A stretch of 64,000 bases of DNA, from NCBI RefSeq assembly GCF_000001735.4, contig NC_003071.7:73001-137000 (forward strand), in the 5' to 3' direction. The notes under the pieces are model-generated. The model was not told the DNA's origin. It did not search any database and was given only the letters and a program-made list of their open reading frames with translations. Position 1 is the first letter of the stretch; every line of letters starts with the position of its first letter. Shown one piece after another: positions 23,492 through 34,181 of the stretch. The DNA comes from Arabidopsis thaliana. Taxonomy: Eukaryota; Streptophyta; Magnoliopsida; Brassicales; Brassicaceae. The translations under genes were made by a program, and so were the position numbers.

Positions 23492-25489
23492 AGGTAGTAC
23501 AAGGAAGGTACAAAAGTGATGGTGATCAATCTCTCGGGGACTCCGCGGGACAGAGACAGAGAGAGATCTGGGATTTGGAGGAGAGTGTTAAAGCCAAAGG
23601 TTTTGTTTACTACTATTAGTAGTCGTCTACTTTGGCATCACCTACTCCCACCACCAAAAAGCCTCCTTCTCTTTACCATTTTATTCCCCAATTTACCGTA
23701 AATGACGCTTTTAACCTTGAGGGAGATACTGGTAATTTTTTCTAGTAGTTCATCAGTCTCTCAACAACAAGAATCTGAGAATAACCAAAACTCTACCGTT
23801 TCGTCTACCCAAACTATCCTTCTCCTACCATTGCCTCTTCGTCTAACTCAATCGTTTTTCTTAATTAATCAAATTACATGACCTATCACCTCTTCAAGGA
23901 GTGTGATGAAAGAGAATGGGCCGGATATTCCCTTTTTTATCTGTTGGGCCACAATAGTAAACAACTTATATAACAGGCAAACTCTTTTACGTAATTGATT
24001 TTTGGGCCCAATAGTAATAGGGCTTAGTTTCAGATAAACAATAAGAGCCCACGACAGCTTTGGTGTTCTTGGGTCTTTTTCTTTTTTTTTTTCCTTTTTA
24101 TTAAGGCAACCATCCAATAAGTCCAAATATTGGTGTTACTCGTAACAGGCGAGGAAGGTGTAAACAAGAAGAGAGAAAATGCAAGTTCCGAGAAACGTTA
24201 TATATATGCGACATGAGAAAGTGGCAACTTTTTCTTTCTTGTATCTTACACTACTTTTTTGTATTTTTAAAGTATCTTTGATTTGATAACAGTTTTCTAA
24301 AACTGTTGGCCACAATTTAAATGCATATTCATATGTATGTTCAAATTTACAGCAACTCAGTTTGACCCCACAAAAAAAGGGAAAAACAACAACAAAATTC
24401 AAGACTATATGACTAAATATGTTCAAGTGCTTCAATTATATATTAGGTACAAGAATATGAATATAATGCCAATCTTATCTTAATCAGAGTAGGAACTAGT
24501 AATTTTCATATTTTAAGACAAGTTTGAAAGTTGTTTTAATTAAACATGCGTAAAGTTCCATTCTCTGCTCTCAGATGAATGGCATATCGATCATAATTCA
24601 CCTAGTACTTCTTCTAGAGTGTTCTACGCTGCCTCTACGTATTAGAATATAGTATATGTAAAAGGTGTTGGTGCAGATCTTTGATTAACACTTTGGTCAG
24701 TCACATATCTAATGATTTTTAAACGATAAACCCCAAAACGCGTCTTCATACAGTTCACATGCATATGTCACCCAGAAGAATTGACTCTCAGATCTTTCTA
24801 GGTGTTTGTGTTCACACTTCGCCACGCTCTCTCTGTTAGAAACGATTTAAATATACAAACAAAGCTAGTCAGTGTTTCCCATTCGAAAAAAGAGAAAAGA
24901 CAAAAGAGAGTGTGTTATTTGTCTTGTAATGAAACCTATTGAGTATGGTTGACTGGTTGGTGCGTAGGGAGAAGCAGAAGGTGATAGGACCACGTTGTTG
25001 TTTATTTGGCAATTCTTTTACAAGCCCTTGGTCCTGTTTTCTCCATCTTCTCTACTTCATTTGTCATTTTCATTGTTTACTTATTAAATTTACATCCATG
25101 TTAACTATTTTCATTTAAACAACAACGTACGTGGACCTATCGACTGATCATCCCTTGGTCGACAAACAATGATGGATCGGAACTTGATTTGGTTTTCTTG
25201 AGTTATGTGAAAAAGCATCGCATTATCAATTTTAACAACTTTTCTATAGCTCTTAATTCTGTCTAGCTAATAGACCTATAGTTTCTAAAACAAATACTAT
25301 AGTCTTGCAAGCCGCATGCTACCTAATGCAGTATATATTTGGATAATTTCAAATTGTCTTTATTATTTCCTCATATTTTTATTTAATTATTTAGATAATT
25401 TTTATTTATTGTTTTATGAATTTTCTAAAATTTTGGATTTATTATAATTAAGACTTTTGAACTTAAAATTGTATTCAGTTAATTGATTA

Positions 25490-25750
25490 ATAAAATTAAG
25501 CTTTTACCTTTTCAGAGAAGAGTATTCTCTAATTCCTTGCTTTCGGTAGATCTTGAAAGATTTCAACGGTTATAAAAAGATGTAGGATTCGGTATTCGAA
25601 GAGAATCAACGAATTCCTTACGTTCTCTCGTTTCTGTTATTCTGAGGAATCAACAGATCCAAAAAATTCTAGTTTTCTGGTATTCCGAGGAATCAACGGA
25701 TGTCTAGTTCTATCCATTAAAACTTCCGCTACTTCAGTTGGTATCAAAGC
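25490..25750 (+). mobile_element. LTR-retrotransposon remnant: LTR end plus primer-binding site
   Basis: TGGTATCAAAGC at 25739-25750 matches, with one change, the initiator-tRNA-Met primer-binding site (TGGTATCAGAGC) used by many Copia and Gypsy elements. It is preceded 2 nt upstream by a CA end (25735-25736), as an LTR should be. A TATA box (TATAAAA, 25571-25577) lies ~160 nt upstream. The LTR holds two close repeats of GAGGAATCAAC (from 25644 and 25687). After the PBS only ~100 bp of leader-like sequence remains; no gag or pol is seen. The left LTR border is not defined. Confidence 0.55.
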
Positions 25751-26807
25751 TAGAACTAGAGATTCGTTGATACACTTAACAAACAAACAAAAAAAACTTA
25801 AAATCAAAATTTGACACACACACCAAAATGAGTTACCTTTTACTCATTCATGTTCATACTATATAAAATATATTTTCGTCGAAACAATCACTCCTCCTAA
25901 AATATTTTAAATTTTTAATGCAAAAAATATTAGTTGTGTTTTGTTTATTTTATAATAAATGATTTAATCATATAAACAACGAGGATCGATAAGACACTCG
26001 CATGCTATTTTTACCAGGATTACATTAGAATGAGAGTCACAACCACATAATGAAGACGATCGTCTGCTAGCTATGTGACGAGAGATGGTAAGTGGTTTCA
26101 GATTTTATGATGTAAAGTGGAAGGAGTGGTCAAATAATTAGGTCAAAGAGAGTCGAGGTGGTTGTCACTGGTTGGCTATATCGATGACTAAACCACACAC
26201 CTACACCTTCAATTTCTATTTTAATTATGTTTTCTGAATAACTTAATACTATCTTATATGATCGTTAGTAACAAATATTTTTTTAAAAAAAATTTATGTA
26301 CATTCATAGGTAGCACGAAGTGAACAAATACTTGAATTTTCTTGCGTCAATATAGAACTAAGATCATACATACATGATACATAATGAATTTATGTTTATA
26401 TTAGATATGCGTCACAAGGGAGACAAGAAGCGAAGCGAGGATCGTGCTAAAATCTTGGTCAAGTTCACAAATTATGAATTGCTTTATATATTAAACAATC
26501 TCTCACAAAGGATGGATAATTTAATTAGTTGGTTCCCTGTCAGTTGTTAATTAAGAATTAATCACAAACCGCCCACTTCCTTTTTATATTCCAAAAATGC
26601 TTCTCCAATGTTCTACACTTAAGTATATCATATAATTAAATGAAACTATGAATGAGTAAAATAATTGAAACATACTATTTAACTAGCTAGCTGGGGGATT
26701 TGTAAATAATATAACAAAGGTCGACAATTGATACTTTTTCCATGTTGGGAAATTCTGAAAACTGATCAATATATATGAGTAATCGACAAGAAAATAACTA
26801 AAACTTA

Positions 26808-27056
26808 GACTTTGAATGGTTATAGCGGTTTAAGAAGACAAAAATGTCTATATACCAAATCGTGTTTTATTTACTATTTATAAATTATATTATGTAATAG
26901 TGCGGATTCCAAAAAATAAAAAATAAAAATTGTTGTGGACTAACTACGAACCGTCTTTAAATTAAATTTGCAGCGGATTGTTGTTCGATCTAAAATTAGT
27001 ATGGACTGAACCGCTAACGGATTAATCTGCACTAACCACAACATCCATTCAAAGAC
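26808..27056. mobile_element. MITE (249 bp) with TTA target-site duplication
   Basis: Terminal inverted repeats GACTTTGAATGG (left) and, reverse-complemented from the right, GTCTTTGAATGG. TTA flanks both sides (26805-26807 and 27057-27059), as for PIF/Harbinger-type elements. The interior is non-coding, with GCGGTT/AACCGC motifs near the ends. Confidence 0.7.
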
Positions 27057-27568
27057 TTAATTATTTACTATCATGTTATATTTGTGGGGCATTAATAAGT
27101 GAAACATATTAATAGTAATTAAAATGAATGATATGAGCCATGATCTTAGGACTAAACATTGGGCATGCTAAATTGCTAATAATATCTATCACAAGAAGAA
27201 GCGCGACACAAAGGAATAGATGCGATCATGAAAGATCATTATGATGATTCAGTGTTTTTCTTCTTTAGGTTCTAAAGCTCAATGATTGAAGGCCTCTGTA
27301 AAATTTTGTTTGGTCTTTGGAGATAGAAAGGAGCTTAGATAGAGATATGAAATCAGCATCCAACAACATTTTAGAGTCATTCAATTTTGACTTTAGTATC
27401 TCTTTCCAATAAACCGAAAATGTGGGTGAGAATAAAGAAAAGTGAAATGTTTTGGGTCATATTCATCATAAAATGCAAATAGCGGGGCGAAAAGTATGAA
27501 GATGGGAAAAAACGAAAAGGACTGAAAGTGAAAGGGCTTAACCAAAAGCAAAATAATGGGTCCCACAA

Positions 27569-27611
27569 CACGTGGCCTGTGTCATTTCTTCTTCTTCTCC
27601 ATCCATATAAA
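27569..27611 (+). promoter_or_regulatory. RHA2B core promoter: ABRE/G-box and TATA box
   Basis: CACGTGGC at 27569-27576 is a G-box/ABRE core (ACGTGGC). TATAAA lies at 27606-27611, 30 bp downstream and ~90 bp before the start codon. Family knowledge: RHA2a/RHA2b act in abscisic acid signalling, so an ABRE is plausible; this link is inference. Confidence 0.6.
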
Positions 27612-27702
27612 GAAGAAGAAAGAGATGAGATGCAAGGTAGTATATGCAGCAAGAACAACAACAAGAACCAAAGTAACAAAAACAATCTCTAAAACCATAT
27701 CA

Positions 27703-28146
27703 ATGGGACTACAAGGTCAGCTCTCCGACGTGTCATCAGATTCGATCCCACTGATGCTACTGGCTCTCCTCGCAACTTTCTTCAGACACGTCCGGTCTCT
27801 TCTCCTCTTCCCTTCTTCTGCCCCCGTTGTTGTTGTTACTTCAAACCTCAGCGTCCTCGCCGACCAGCTCAACCTAAATCGCCTCTTCTCGTACCGCTAC
27901 TCCGACAACGCAGCCTCTGACTGCATCGTGTGTCTGTCTAAACTCAAGACCGGAGAAGAAGTGAGGAAGCTAGATTGCAGACACGTCTTCCATAAGCAGT
28001 GTTTGGAAGGCTGGCTTCAACATCTCAACTTCAATTGCCCGCTCTGTAGATCTCCATTGCTACCTCATCATCATCAGGGACATGGCAGTGATGCGTCGAT
28101 CTCAGCCTTCCCTCTTCGCTCTACCTCTACTGCATCATCTCATTGA
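27703..28146 (+). CDS. RHA2B: RING-H2 E3 ubiquitin ligase RHA2B
   Basis: Intronless, 147 aa. A hydrophobic membrane segment lies at ~15-37 (SIPLMLLALLATFF...). The RING-H2 has C74, C77, C92, H94, H97, C100, C112 and C115 (DCIVCLSKL ... LDCRHVFHKQCLEGW ... NCPLCRSP). Family knowledge: RHA2-type ligases ubiquitinate targets in ABA and drought signalling. The in-frame ATG at 27556 lies upstream of the TATA box, so 27703 is the start. Ends in a His/Ser-rich tail. Matches AT2G01150. Confidence 0.95.
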   Translation: MGLQGQLSDVSSDSIPLMLLALLATFFRHVRSLLLFPSSAPVVVVTSNLSVLADQLNLNRLFSYRYSDNAASDCIVCLSKLKTGEEVRKLDCRHVFHKQCLEGWLQHLNFNCPLCRSPLLPHHHQGHGSDASISAFPLRSTSTASSH

Positions 28147-29064
28147 TTTTTATGTGAAGAAAGAAGAAAGAAGAAAGCAAGAGAGAAGAAGATGGAGGGA
28201 GGATGCTTTTTTATTTATCTTCCTTCTCCTCTTTCCTTTTTAGGAGAAGATTCTTATTTCTTACTACAGAAGATTGATTCTTCTTATATATCTATATATA
28301 TAACCTTCTATATTTAGCTATGTTTTTGAGGAATCTCAGATCGGAAGAGAGGTCCTTTTGTTTTTCAGATTTCCACTCTGTAAATTCTTAGTATGAAAAG
28401 AATCAAATTAAGCTTCATGTATTCCTCCTTGGCTGGTAAATCTTTTTGTAGTATATTTGACAAAGCCTACTACTATTTAATTTTGCATTCTAGACAATCT
28501 TGAAGCTTTACACTATGGACTTTGTTCTGGTTTCCACACTTTGCATTATTGCTATTGACGTTAAAAGGTAGGTAACACTATTTATTGTGTCGAAATTCTA
28601 CAAGAAAATATCATAGCACCTCATTTGGTAACAAACTACACTTGTATTAATTTTGTTATTGTAAAGACTGTCTGTGTCTAAAGTTTATCAAAAATATCCT
28701 ATATGTAGTAATGTGAGTTGCAAATTCGTCCAATCTTTTAGTAACTAGTTGTAGCTCCGCTAAATAGTTTTCGTTTTCTATAGATCCGCCCATGATAACA
28801 CCCACATTTCAACTTGAATAAAGTTGTACTAAGCGATCAATACAGTATTACAAGGTGTTTCTGAACATATGCTCAACTAACAGTTAACACATTATAATAC
28901 AATATGAATAAGACTCAGTTAATCATTTAACATTTCTATTTGCGAATAAGAATATGCTCTAGTTTCGTAAACAATGTGTACCATATCCTTTTGAGGATTG
29001 AGGTCCGTTTTGGCAGTATTCCTAACGAATTCTAAAATATTTAGCTAATTCAGATAATCAAAAT
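28147..29064. other. Intergenic, RHA2B 3' region
   Basis: Begins with an A/G-rich 3' UTR (28155-28195), then AT-rich sequence up to the tRNA. Nothing else supported. Confidence 0.4.
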
Positions 29065-29081
29065 GCTGGAATAGCTCAGTT

Positions 29082-29114
<33 letters not shown>

Positions 29115-29138
29115 GAGGTTCGACCCCTCCTTCTAGCG
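29065..29138 (+). tRNA. tRNA-Asn (anticodon GTT)
   Basis: 74-nt cloverleaf. Acceptor 5' GCTGGAA pairs with 3' TTCTAGC (one G-T), discriminator G. The D-arm is GCTCAGTTGGTTAGAGC. The anticodon arm GTGGCTGTTAACCAC has GTT at 29099-29101. The T-arm is GGAGGTTCGACCCCTCC. The A and B boxes fit Pol III internal promoters. No intron. Confidence 0.96.
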
Positions 29139-29143
29139 ATTAC

Positions 29144-29155
29144 TTTTTTTTTTTT
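29144..29155 (+). terminator. Pol III oligo-T terminator of tRNA-Asn
   Basis: Run of twelve T residues starting 5 nt after the tRNA 3' end. Confidence 0.85.
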
Positions 29156-29363
29156 AACTCGTCACGTAGTTTCCTTAAATGGGCTTCGTCGAGGCCCATG
29201 CCAACACTTTGTGTTGATTATTATTCCATTCGCTTTAAAGTTTAAAGTTGTGGCGATGAAATAAAAATGTGACAGATGTGTTGTTGCTTGTTGAATGTAT
29301 AAAAGGGTAAATATCAGCTAGCTAACAATGGCTTTACTATAAATCAACCCCTGAAACGTTGTT

Positions 29364-31462
29364 TCAGCTAAGAATGTTGGAGATGGGACCCGTAAACCAG
29401 TGGCGGGCACTGAAAAGCCAATATGAGAGGGTTATGGCCACCAAACCAGCAACTGCCACCGGAGTGTAGTTGAGTGTCTCTGCTGTTATGGGATATGCCA
29501 CGGGTAAGGAGAAGAGGACTGATATGGTTACAACCCACAGGACTGCCACCCACCCGACTACCATTCCGTATTTTCCCAGGCTGAATGGTCCAGGTACGAA
29601 GGTGTTGCGCGCAAGCGTCACTCTCAATATAATCGGGATTGCGTATGCTATGTACAGTCCAATCGTTGCGATCGACACCATTGCTTGGAACGCCACTATG
29701 CTCCCCAGTGACTGCCAGTTTCATCTCATCAATCAGCAATCCCAACACACAAAAGAGAGATACACAGAAAGAGAGAAGGGGACTTACGGTGAGGGCCATA
29801 CAAAATGATATGAGAGCAGAGAGCCAAACCGCATTAATGGGGACCTCTCTGCTGTTCACTTTGTGCCATAACGGCGACATTGGCATCGCTCCATCTCTCG
29901 AAAACGCATACGCCATCCTGATTAACCAAACACACATATGATCAAGTCCTAAATGCAGACAGAATATGTTTTAACCAAACATGAATGTATATATATACCT
30001 GGAATTGCTGGTGACAGAGCTCATGCCACAGAAAAACACAGCAACCGCAACAACGCCTAAGCACACGATTCCACCAGTACCGCTCCCAAACCTATTCTTG
30101 AAAGCTAAGTAGAAGATCTCAGCAATGGCATACCCACCAGAGTTGTTGGTCTCACTCAGAAGAGAAGGTATGTCTGTGACGGCATAGCTTATGCCCAATA
30201 TATAACCCCATCCAAACAGAATTGATATACCAATTGCACTGATTATTCCTCTGGGCCCGTTCTTGTCTGCGTCGACTGTCTCTTCTGTCTGCAAATTTAC
30301 TTTTTGTTCAATCCTCAAGAAAAGCTAATCAATCATTAAAAACAGAATCCATTACACTCACCATGTGGGCAGAGGCATCATACCCTGTAATGGTGTACTG
30401 GCTCATGAGGAGTCCCAAAACGAATATGTAAGCGTAGCTGGTGATGCCAAGGCCATTATCAGTGTTGAAATTGGTAAAGACAAACTTAGTGGTTGCTCTT
30501 TCCGTAGAAACCAAAGGAATCAGAATCATGAGCACCAAAACCCCTGAATATAAGAGATGCTTGATTGATGATTGTTGTTGAGACATGACATGAAACACAG
30601 AGACAAAAGAGAGATTGGGTACCGAGGAGATTCCAAAGAGCAGCAAGCTGTCCAATGAAAGACAAGACGGAGATGGGGAGGCTGTTGAGAAGAGCGTGGA
30701 TGAAGAGGATCCCACCATGGATACCAATCACAACAAAGTCTGATCCTTTATAACCGCCGCCGTTTCTACCGCCGGTGGAGAGAAGGACGATCACCTGAAT
30801 CAACTGTGCCAGAGAGAAGTCAACGCTGGCCGTCACTGCCCACTGCAAACACACCACAACCTTACTTTTAGCCCCAATGAGAGATATATCTAATGAAAAC
30901 AAGTCTGCTTGAATGAATGTTGCACCTGACCAACGATGTTGAACCTGAAAAAAGATTTGTGAAAATGAGTCAGAGAGAGACGCTCTCTTGCTTCCAATTC
31001 CAAATTAAGAAAAAGGTGAGAGAAGGGAGTACCAGCCAGTCATCCAAGAGGCAAGAGGAGCCCAACGAGGGCCAGCGAGCATAGCACTCCAGTAGTAGAG
31101 ACCACCGGAGGTAGGGTAAGAGGAGCAGATCTCGGCCATAGATAACCCAACGCACATTGTGAAGGAGCCGGCCAGGAACCATCCGTAGACCAGAGTGACA
31201 GTGCCGCCGAATCTTAAGCCGGTGTTGTAGGTGGTGGTGATACCAGTGAGCACCGATATGATGGAGAAGGAGATGGCGAAATTGGAGAAGACCCTGAAAT
31301 CTAACAATTGTTTAGCTAACACAAATCAAAGAAGAAAAAGGAAAGAGTGGCGGAGACAGACGAGAGATCGCGCTTGAGCTCTTGCTTGTAGCCGAGCTCC
31401 TTGAGGCGGACTTGGCCGGAATCCATGACGGGAACAAAGGATTGATCGCCGCCCAATCCCAT
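29364..31462 (-). CDS. BAT1: Amino-acid permease, APC family (BAT1/GABA permease-like)
   Basis: Eight exons, 31462-31362, 31293-31033, 30944-30926, 30842-30623, 30543-30362, 30288-29999, 29917-29788 and 29711-29364, give 516 aa in frame. About 12 hydrophobic helices are visible, starting after KRDLSVFSNFAISFS, with an amino acid permease helix-1-like stretch. Family knowledge: Arabidopsis BAT1 moves Ala, Arg, Glu and Lys in both directions and has been reported as the mitochondrial GABA permease. Exon 3 is only 19 nt (codes FNIVGQ). The ATG at 31462 (MGLGGDQSFVP) starts the conserved N-terminus; no in-frame upstream ATG is seen. Matches AT2G01170. Confidence 0.94.
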
Positions 31463-32571
31463 AGTCTTCCTGGCCTGAGAGTCCAAAGCTTTGGTTGTTG
31501 AGAGCTCTCTCTCTGATTCAGACAAGATATTTATTTTTCTGTTATATTACTTTTTACATACCCCTCCAAACTGTCTTTTTATTATTATTTATTCTTTAAA
31601 CTAAATAAATATGTAATTCAAGTAATATAAAAAAACTAATAAGCAACCCCAATGGTTAAGATCCTTAAGGAATCCTTAAGAATTTTCTAATATAAATTTT
31701 GACAAATATAAAGCTAAGGACTAGCTTAGGGACTCTCAAAAATATTCATGTCCAATAGTAGGAATTCTTAAGAAAGACAAATTTGAAAAAATATTTTGGT
31801 ATTTGAGTTTAGATTGCTTGAAAAGAAAGATAGAGAAGACAAACTATACAAAAAATTTGATACATTTTTGATAAACACATTTTGAATAACAAAGATTCAT
31901 GACAATAAATATGACAAAGTATACAAGATTCATTTGAAAACATATCAAAGACAAAAACTATACAAAAAAACATCATCCTCTTCTTGAAGATACTCAGAAC
32001 ATGGCCTACTCTTTGATACACAAACCTGGTTAATTTGCCACTGATGAGGATGACTGTGTAGAATGTTCAAATCATAAAATAGACAACTTTGTGGTTATGT
32101 TACCACGATCCACAAAATCATGTTAGTCTCGAGACTAACAATCAAAGATTTGCTATCCAAAACAAACTAAAAAAGATTTGATGCAATATTGAGAGGAAAA
32201 ACTGAACCTGGTTTCTCTGATTTGAATTCCATTTTATCAGACTCTCATCCGTGCAACAGAATTTATAACACATTAACTAACTCTTGTTAACCACTCGTAA
32301 TGCTAAAACATTATATAACCACAATCTTTGAACTCTCCTTCTTCATAACATTAGAGAGACAGAGAAGATTAAAGACTTGACACAAAAGTGTTTCAGAAGA
32401 AAGAAACAAACAAACCGAAGCCAAAAATCCTCTAACATGAGACACACAAAACAAATCTAGTGATGTTGTTCAACATTACATAACACATCTAAAAATACAC
32501 TAATTTCGTAGACCACAAACATAAATCATATATGCTCATTGATTAAGAACAATAAATCATTATCTGAAGCC
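31463..32571. other. BAT1 promoter and AT-rich interval with a MITE end
   Basis: TAA (31640-31642) is followed by GCAACCCCAATGGTTAAG, which resembles the left end of a Harbinger-type MITE related to those at 33232 and 39234. No matching right end was identified. The rest is AT-rich without a supported gene. Confidence 0.35.
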
Positions 32572-33180
32572 TTATGCAGAAGCAAGATATTTACCTTCTT
32601 TGAAAAAGGGGACCAACAAACCAAACAGCAGATGGATGATCAACGACATAATGAACCAAGTTATCACCGGCTGGTCTAGCAAGGGCTGCACAAGTAGCCA
32701 AAGAACCAAGAAACCCAAGTGCCCATAAAGCTTGAAGAGTCCTCTTAACCTCCATAACATATATACGAATTAGAAACAGAGATAGCCCCAAACCACTAGC
32801 ACCAACAAAGTAAAACAAATCATGGTTCTGCTTGATTAGTTCACTTAATCAATGATGACAATCAAACATTAGCATCATCATTGGTCTCTTGTGTTCCCAT
32901 ACATACAACATCCGCTATAATTTCAGAGACACATCCAATTCAGAAATATAACCTTTGTTCTGATTATGATACATCAATCATCAATCGGAAGAAATCGATT
33001 GAACCTTCTCAGGGAGAGACAGCGCACGACTCTATGAGTAATATACAAAAGAAACGATTGAGAAGATTTACCTGGCGACACTGAGAAGAGACGATGAGGG
33101 AGGTATGTGACTATACAAGCTTTCGACAACTGCCGATGGTTACATGCGCTGCTGCTCCGATTACCTACCATCACCACTTA
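32572..33180 (-). pseudogene. Broken copy of a plastid-type integral membrane protein (DUF2301-like)
   Basis: On the minus strand, 32838-32600 reads as ~75 residues with three hydrophobic stretches (FYFVGASGLGLSLFLIRIYV ... HPSAVWFVGPLF). From memory this resembles the DUF2301 membrane family of cyanobacteria and plastids, where GPLF is followed by a helix and FKEG. Here FKEG follows GPLF almost directly in a shifted frame, then a gtaaat donor-like site, so a segment appears lost. An upstream exon-like piece (33171-33064, MVGNRSSSACNH...) ends at a gtaaat site but would not join in frame. Best explained as a pseudogene fragment; a short real gene is not excluded. Confidence 0.4.
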
Positions 33181-33231
33181 CGAAACTTGGATTGATTCAA
33201 TCGAACAAAGACCAGTGAGATCAGAAGCTAA

Positions 33232-33374
33232 GACCATCCCCATTGGTTAGGTCCTTAACCATGATCCTTAACTTTTTTTTTTTTATTAAAATTTTGCTTT
33301 TTGTAAGTTAAGAAACTAATAAGAGTCTTTAACAAATTTCTACTCCAATGGTTAAGAAACAATGGGTCCTTGAG
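33232..33374. mobile_element. Small Harbinger-like MITE (about 143 bp)
   Basis: Left end GACCATCCCCATTGG and, reverse-complemented, right end CTCAAGGACCCATTG. TAA flanks both sides (33229-33231 and 33375-33377). The ends belong to the same CCAATGG-type family seen at 38291 and 39234, but are diverged. Confidence 0.45.
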
Positions 33375-34181
33375 TAAACAAAAATCAAATTTTTGCAAAA
33401 TAATGTCTTCCAATACAAGCATGAAATTCATAATAACAAAGAGAAGAGATGAAATTTGAATTGCTAGTATCATCATTTGCTCAATAAAACACAATATAAC
33501 AATACGCTAGCATGACAAAAACACAGTTTTCAGTTCTGTTCCAATATTTTCAGAAACAGAGAACCATTTTAATATCTTGAGTGCACAAAAGAAACGGTTT
33601 CCAGTTGTGCTTCAATATTTTCAGAACTGATTTAATACCTGCAGCATAGTTGGCAGCGCATGTGCGTAAGCACAAGTGTCAAACTTTGTTCTACACTAAA
33701 ATAATAGCTACCCAGAAATTAAAAGAAGAAGAAGAATGAGAGAAACGAAGGGAGAAATAGAGAGAAAGAGAGATTACGCATGTGGAGAGCTCGAGTAATT
33801 TAGTGTTGTGGATGATTGAACCAGCTATGGCTATGCTAACAATGGCTTTGCCATCTTCAACCATCAGATTATAAGAGAAAATGTTAACCCAAGAATGATT
33901 ACGAATTAAGAAATAACTGATTTCAGTTTAGATCACAAACATGTAAATACCGTGTTCACTAGAGCCGTATTAGTCTATTGGACGAGATTATTCGAGCGAC
34001 CCAAGCCTCTCGGACACCAGAAAAACGTCAATTTCATGAAGAGTGGATTTACAAAAATGTAATGGTACAAGTAGAGTTTTGAATACACATACAGTATGTA
34101 GCTACACCATTCACAATCTCACGACGACGGCCAAATCAAAATGAAAAACCAAATAATGAATCAAATAATAAGAGAGGAGGA
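33375..34181. other. Intergenic, no gene seen
   Basis: AT-rich. A repeated phrase (acagttttcagttctg / acggtttccagttgtg) occurs at 33520-33610. LPP1 3' UTR at the right end. No supported coding region. Confidence 0.35.

Larger units (their letters stand above)
23492..27568. other. 4-kb gene-poor interval with transposon remnants
   Basis: 23492-23700 is the FBA3 promoter and leader. Beyond that the sequence is AT-rich with no ORF that reads like a conserved protein. It contains a retrotransposon LTR end with primer-binding site near 25.5-25.75 kb and a MITE at 26808-27056, listed separately. 23860-24130 has GGGCC-type motifs but no gene was found next to them. Confidence 0.45.
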
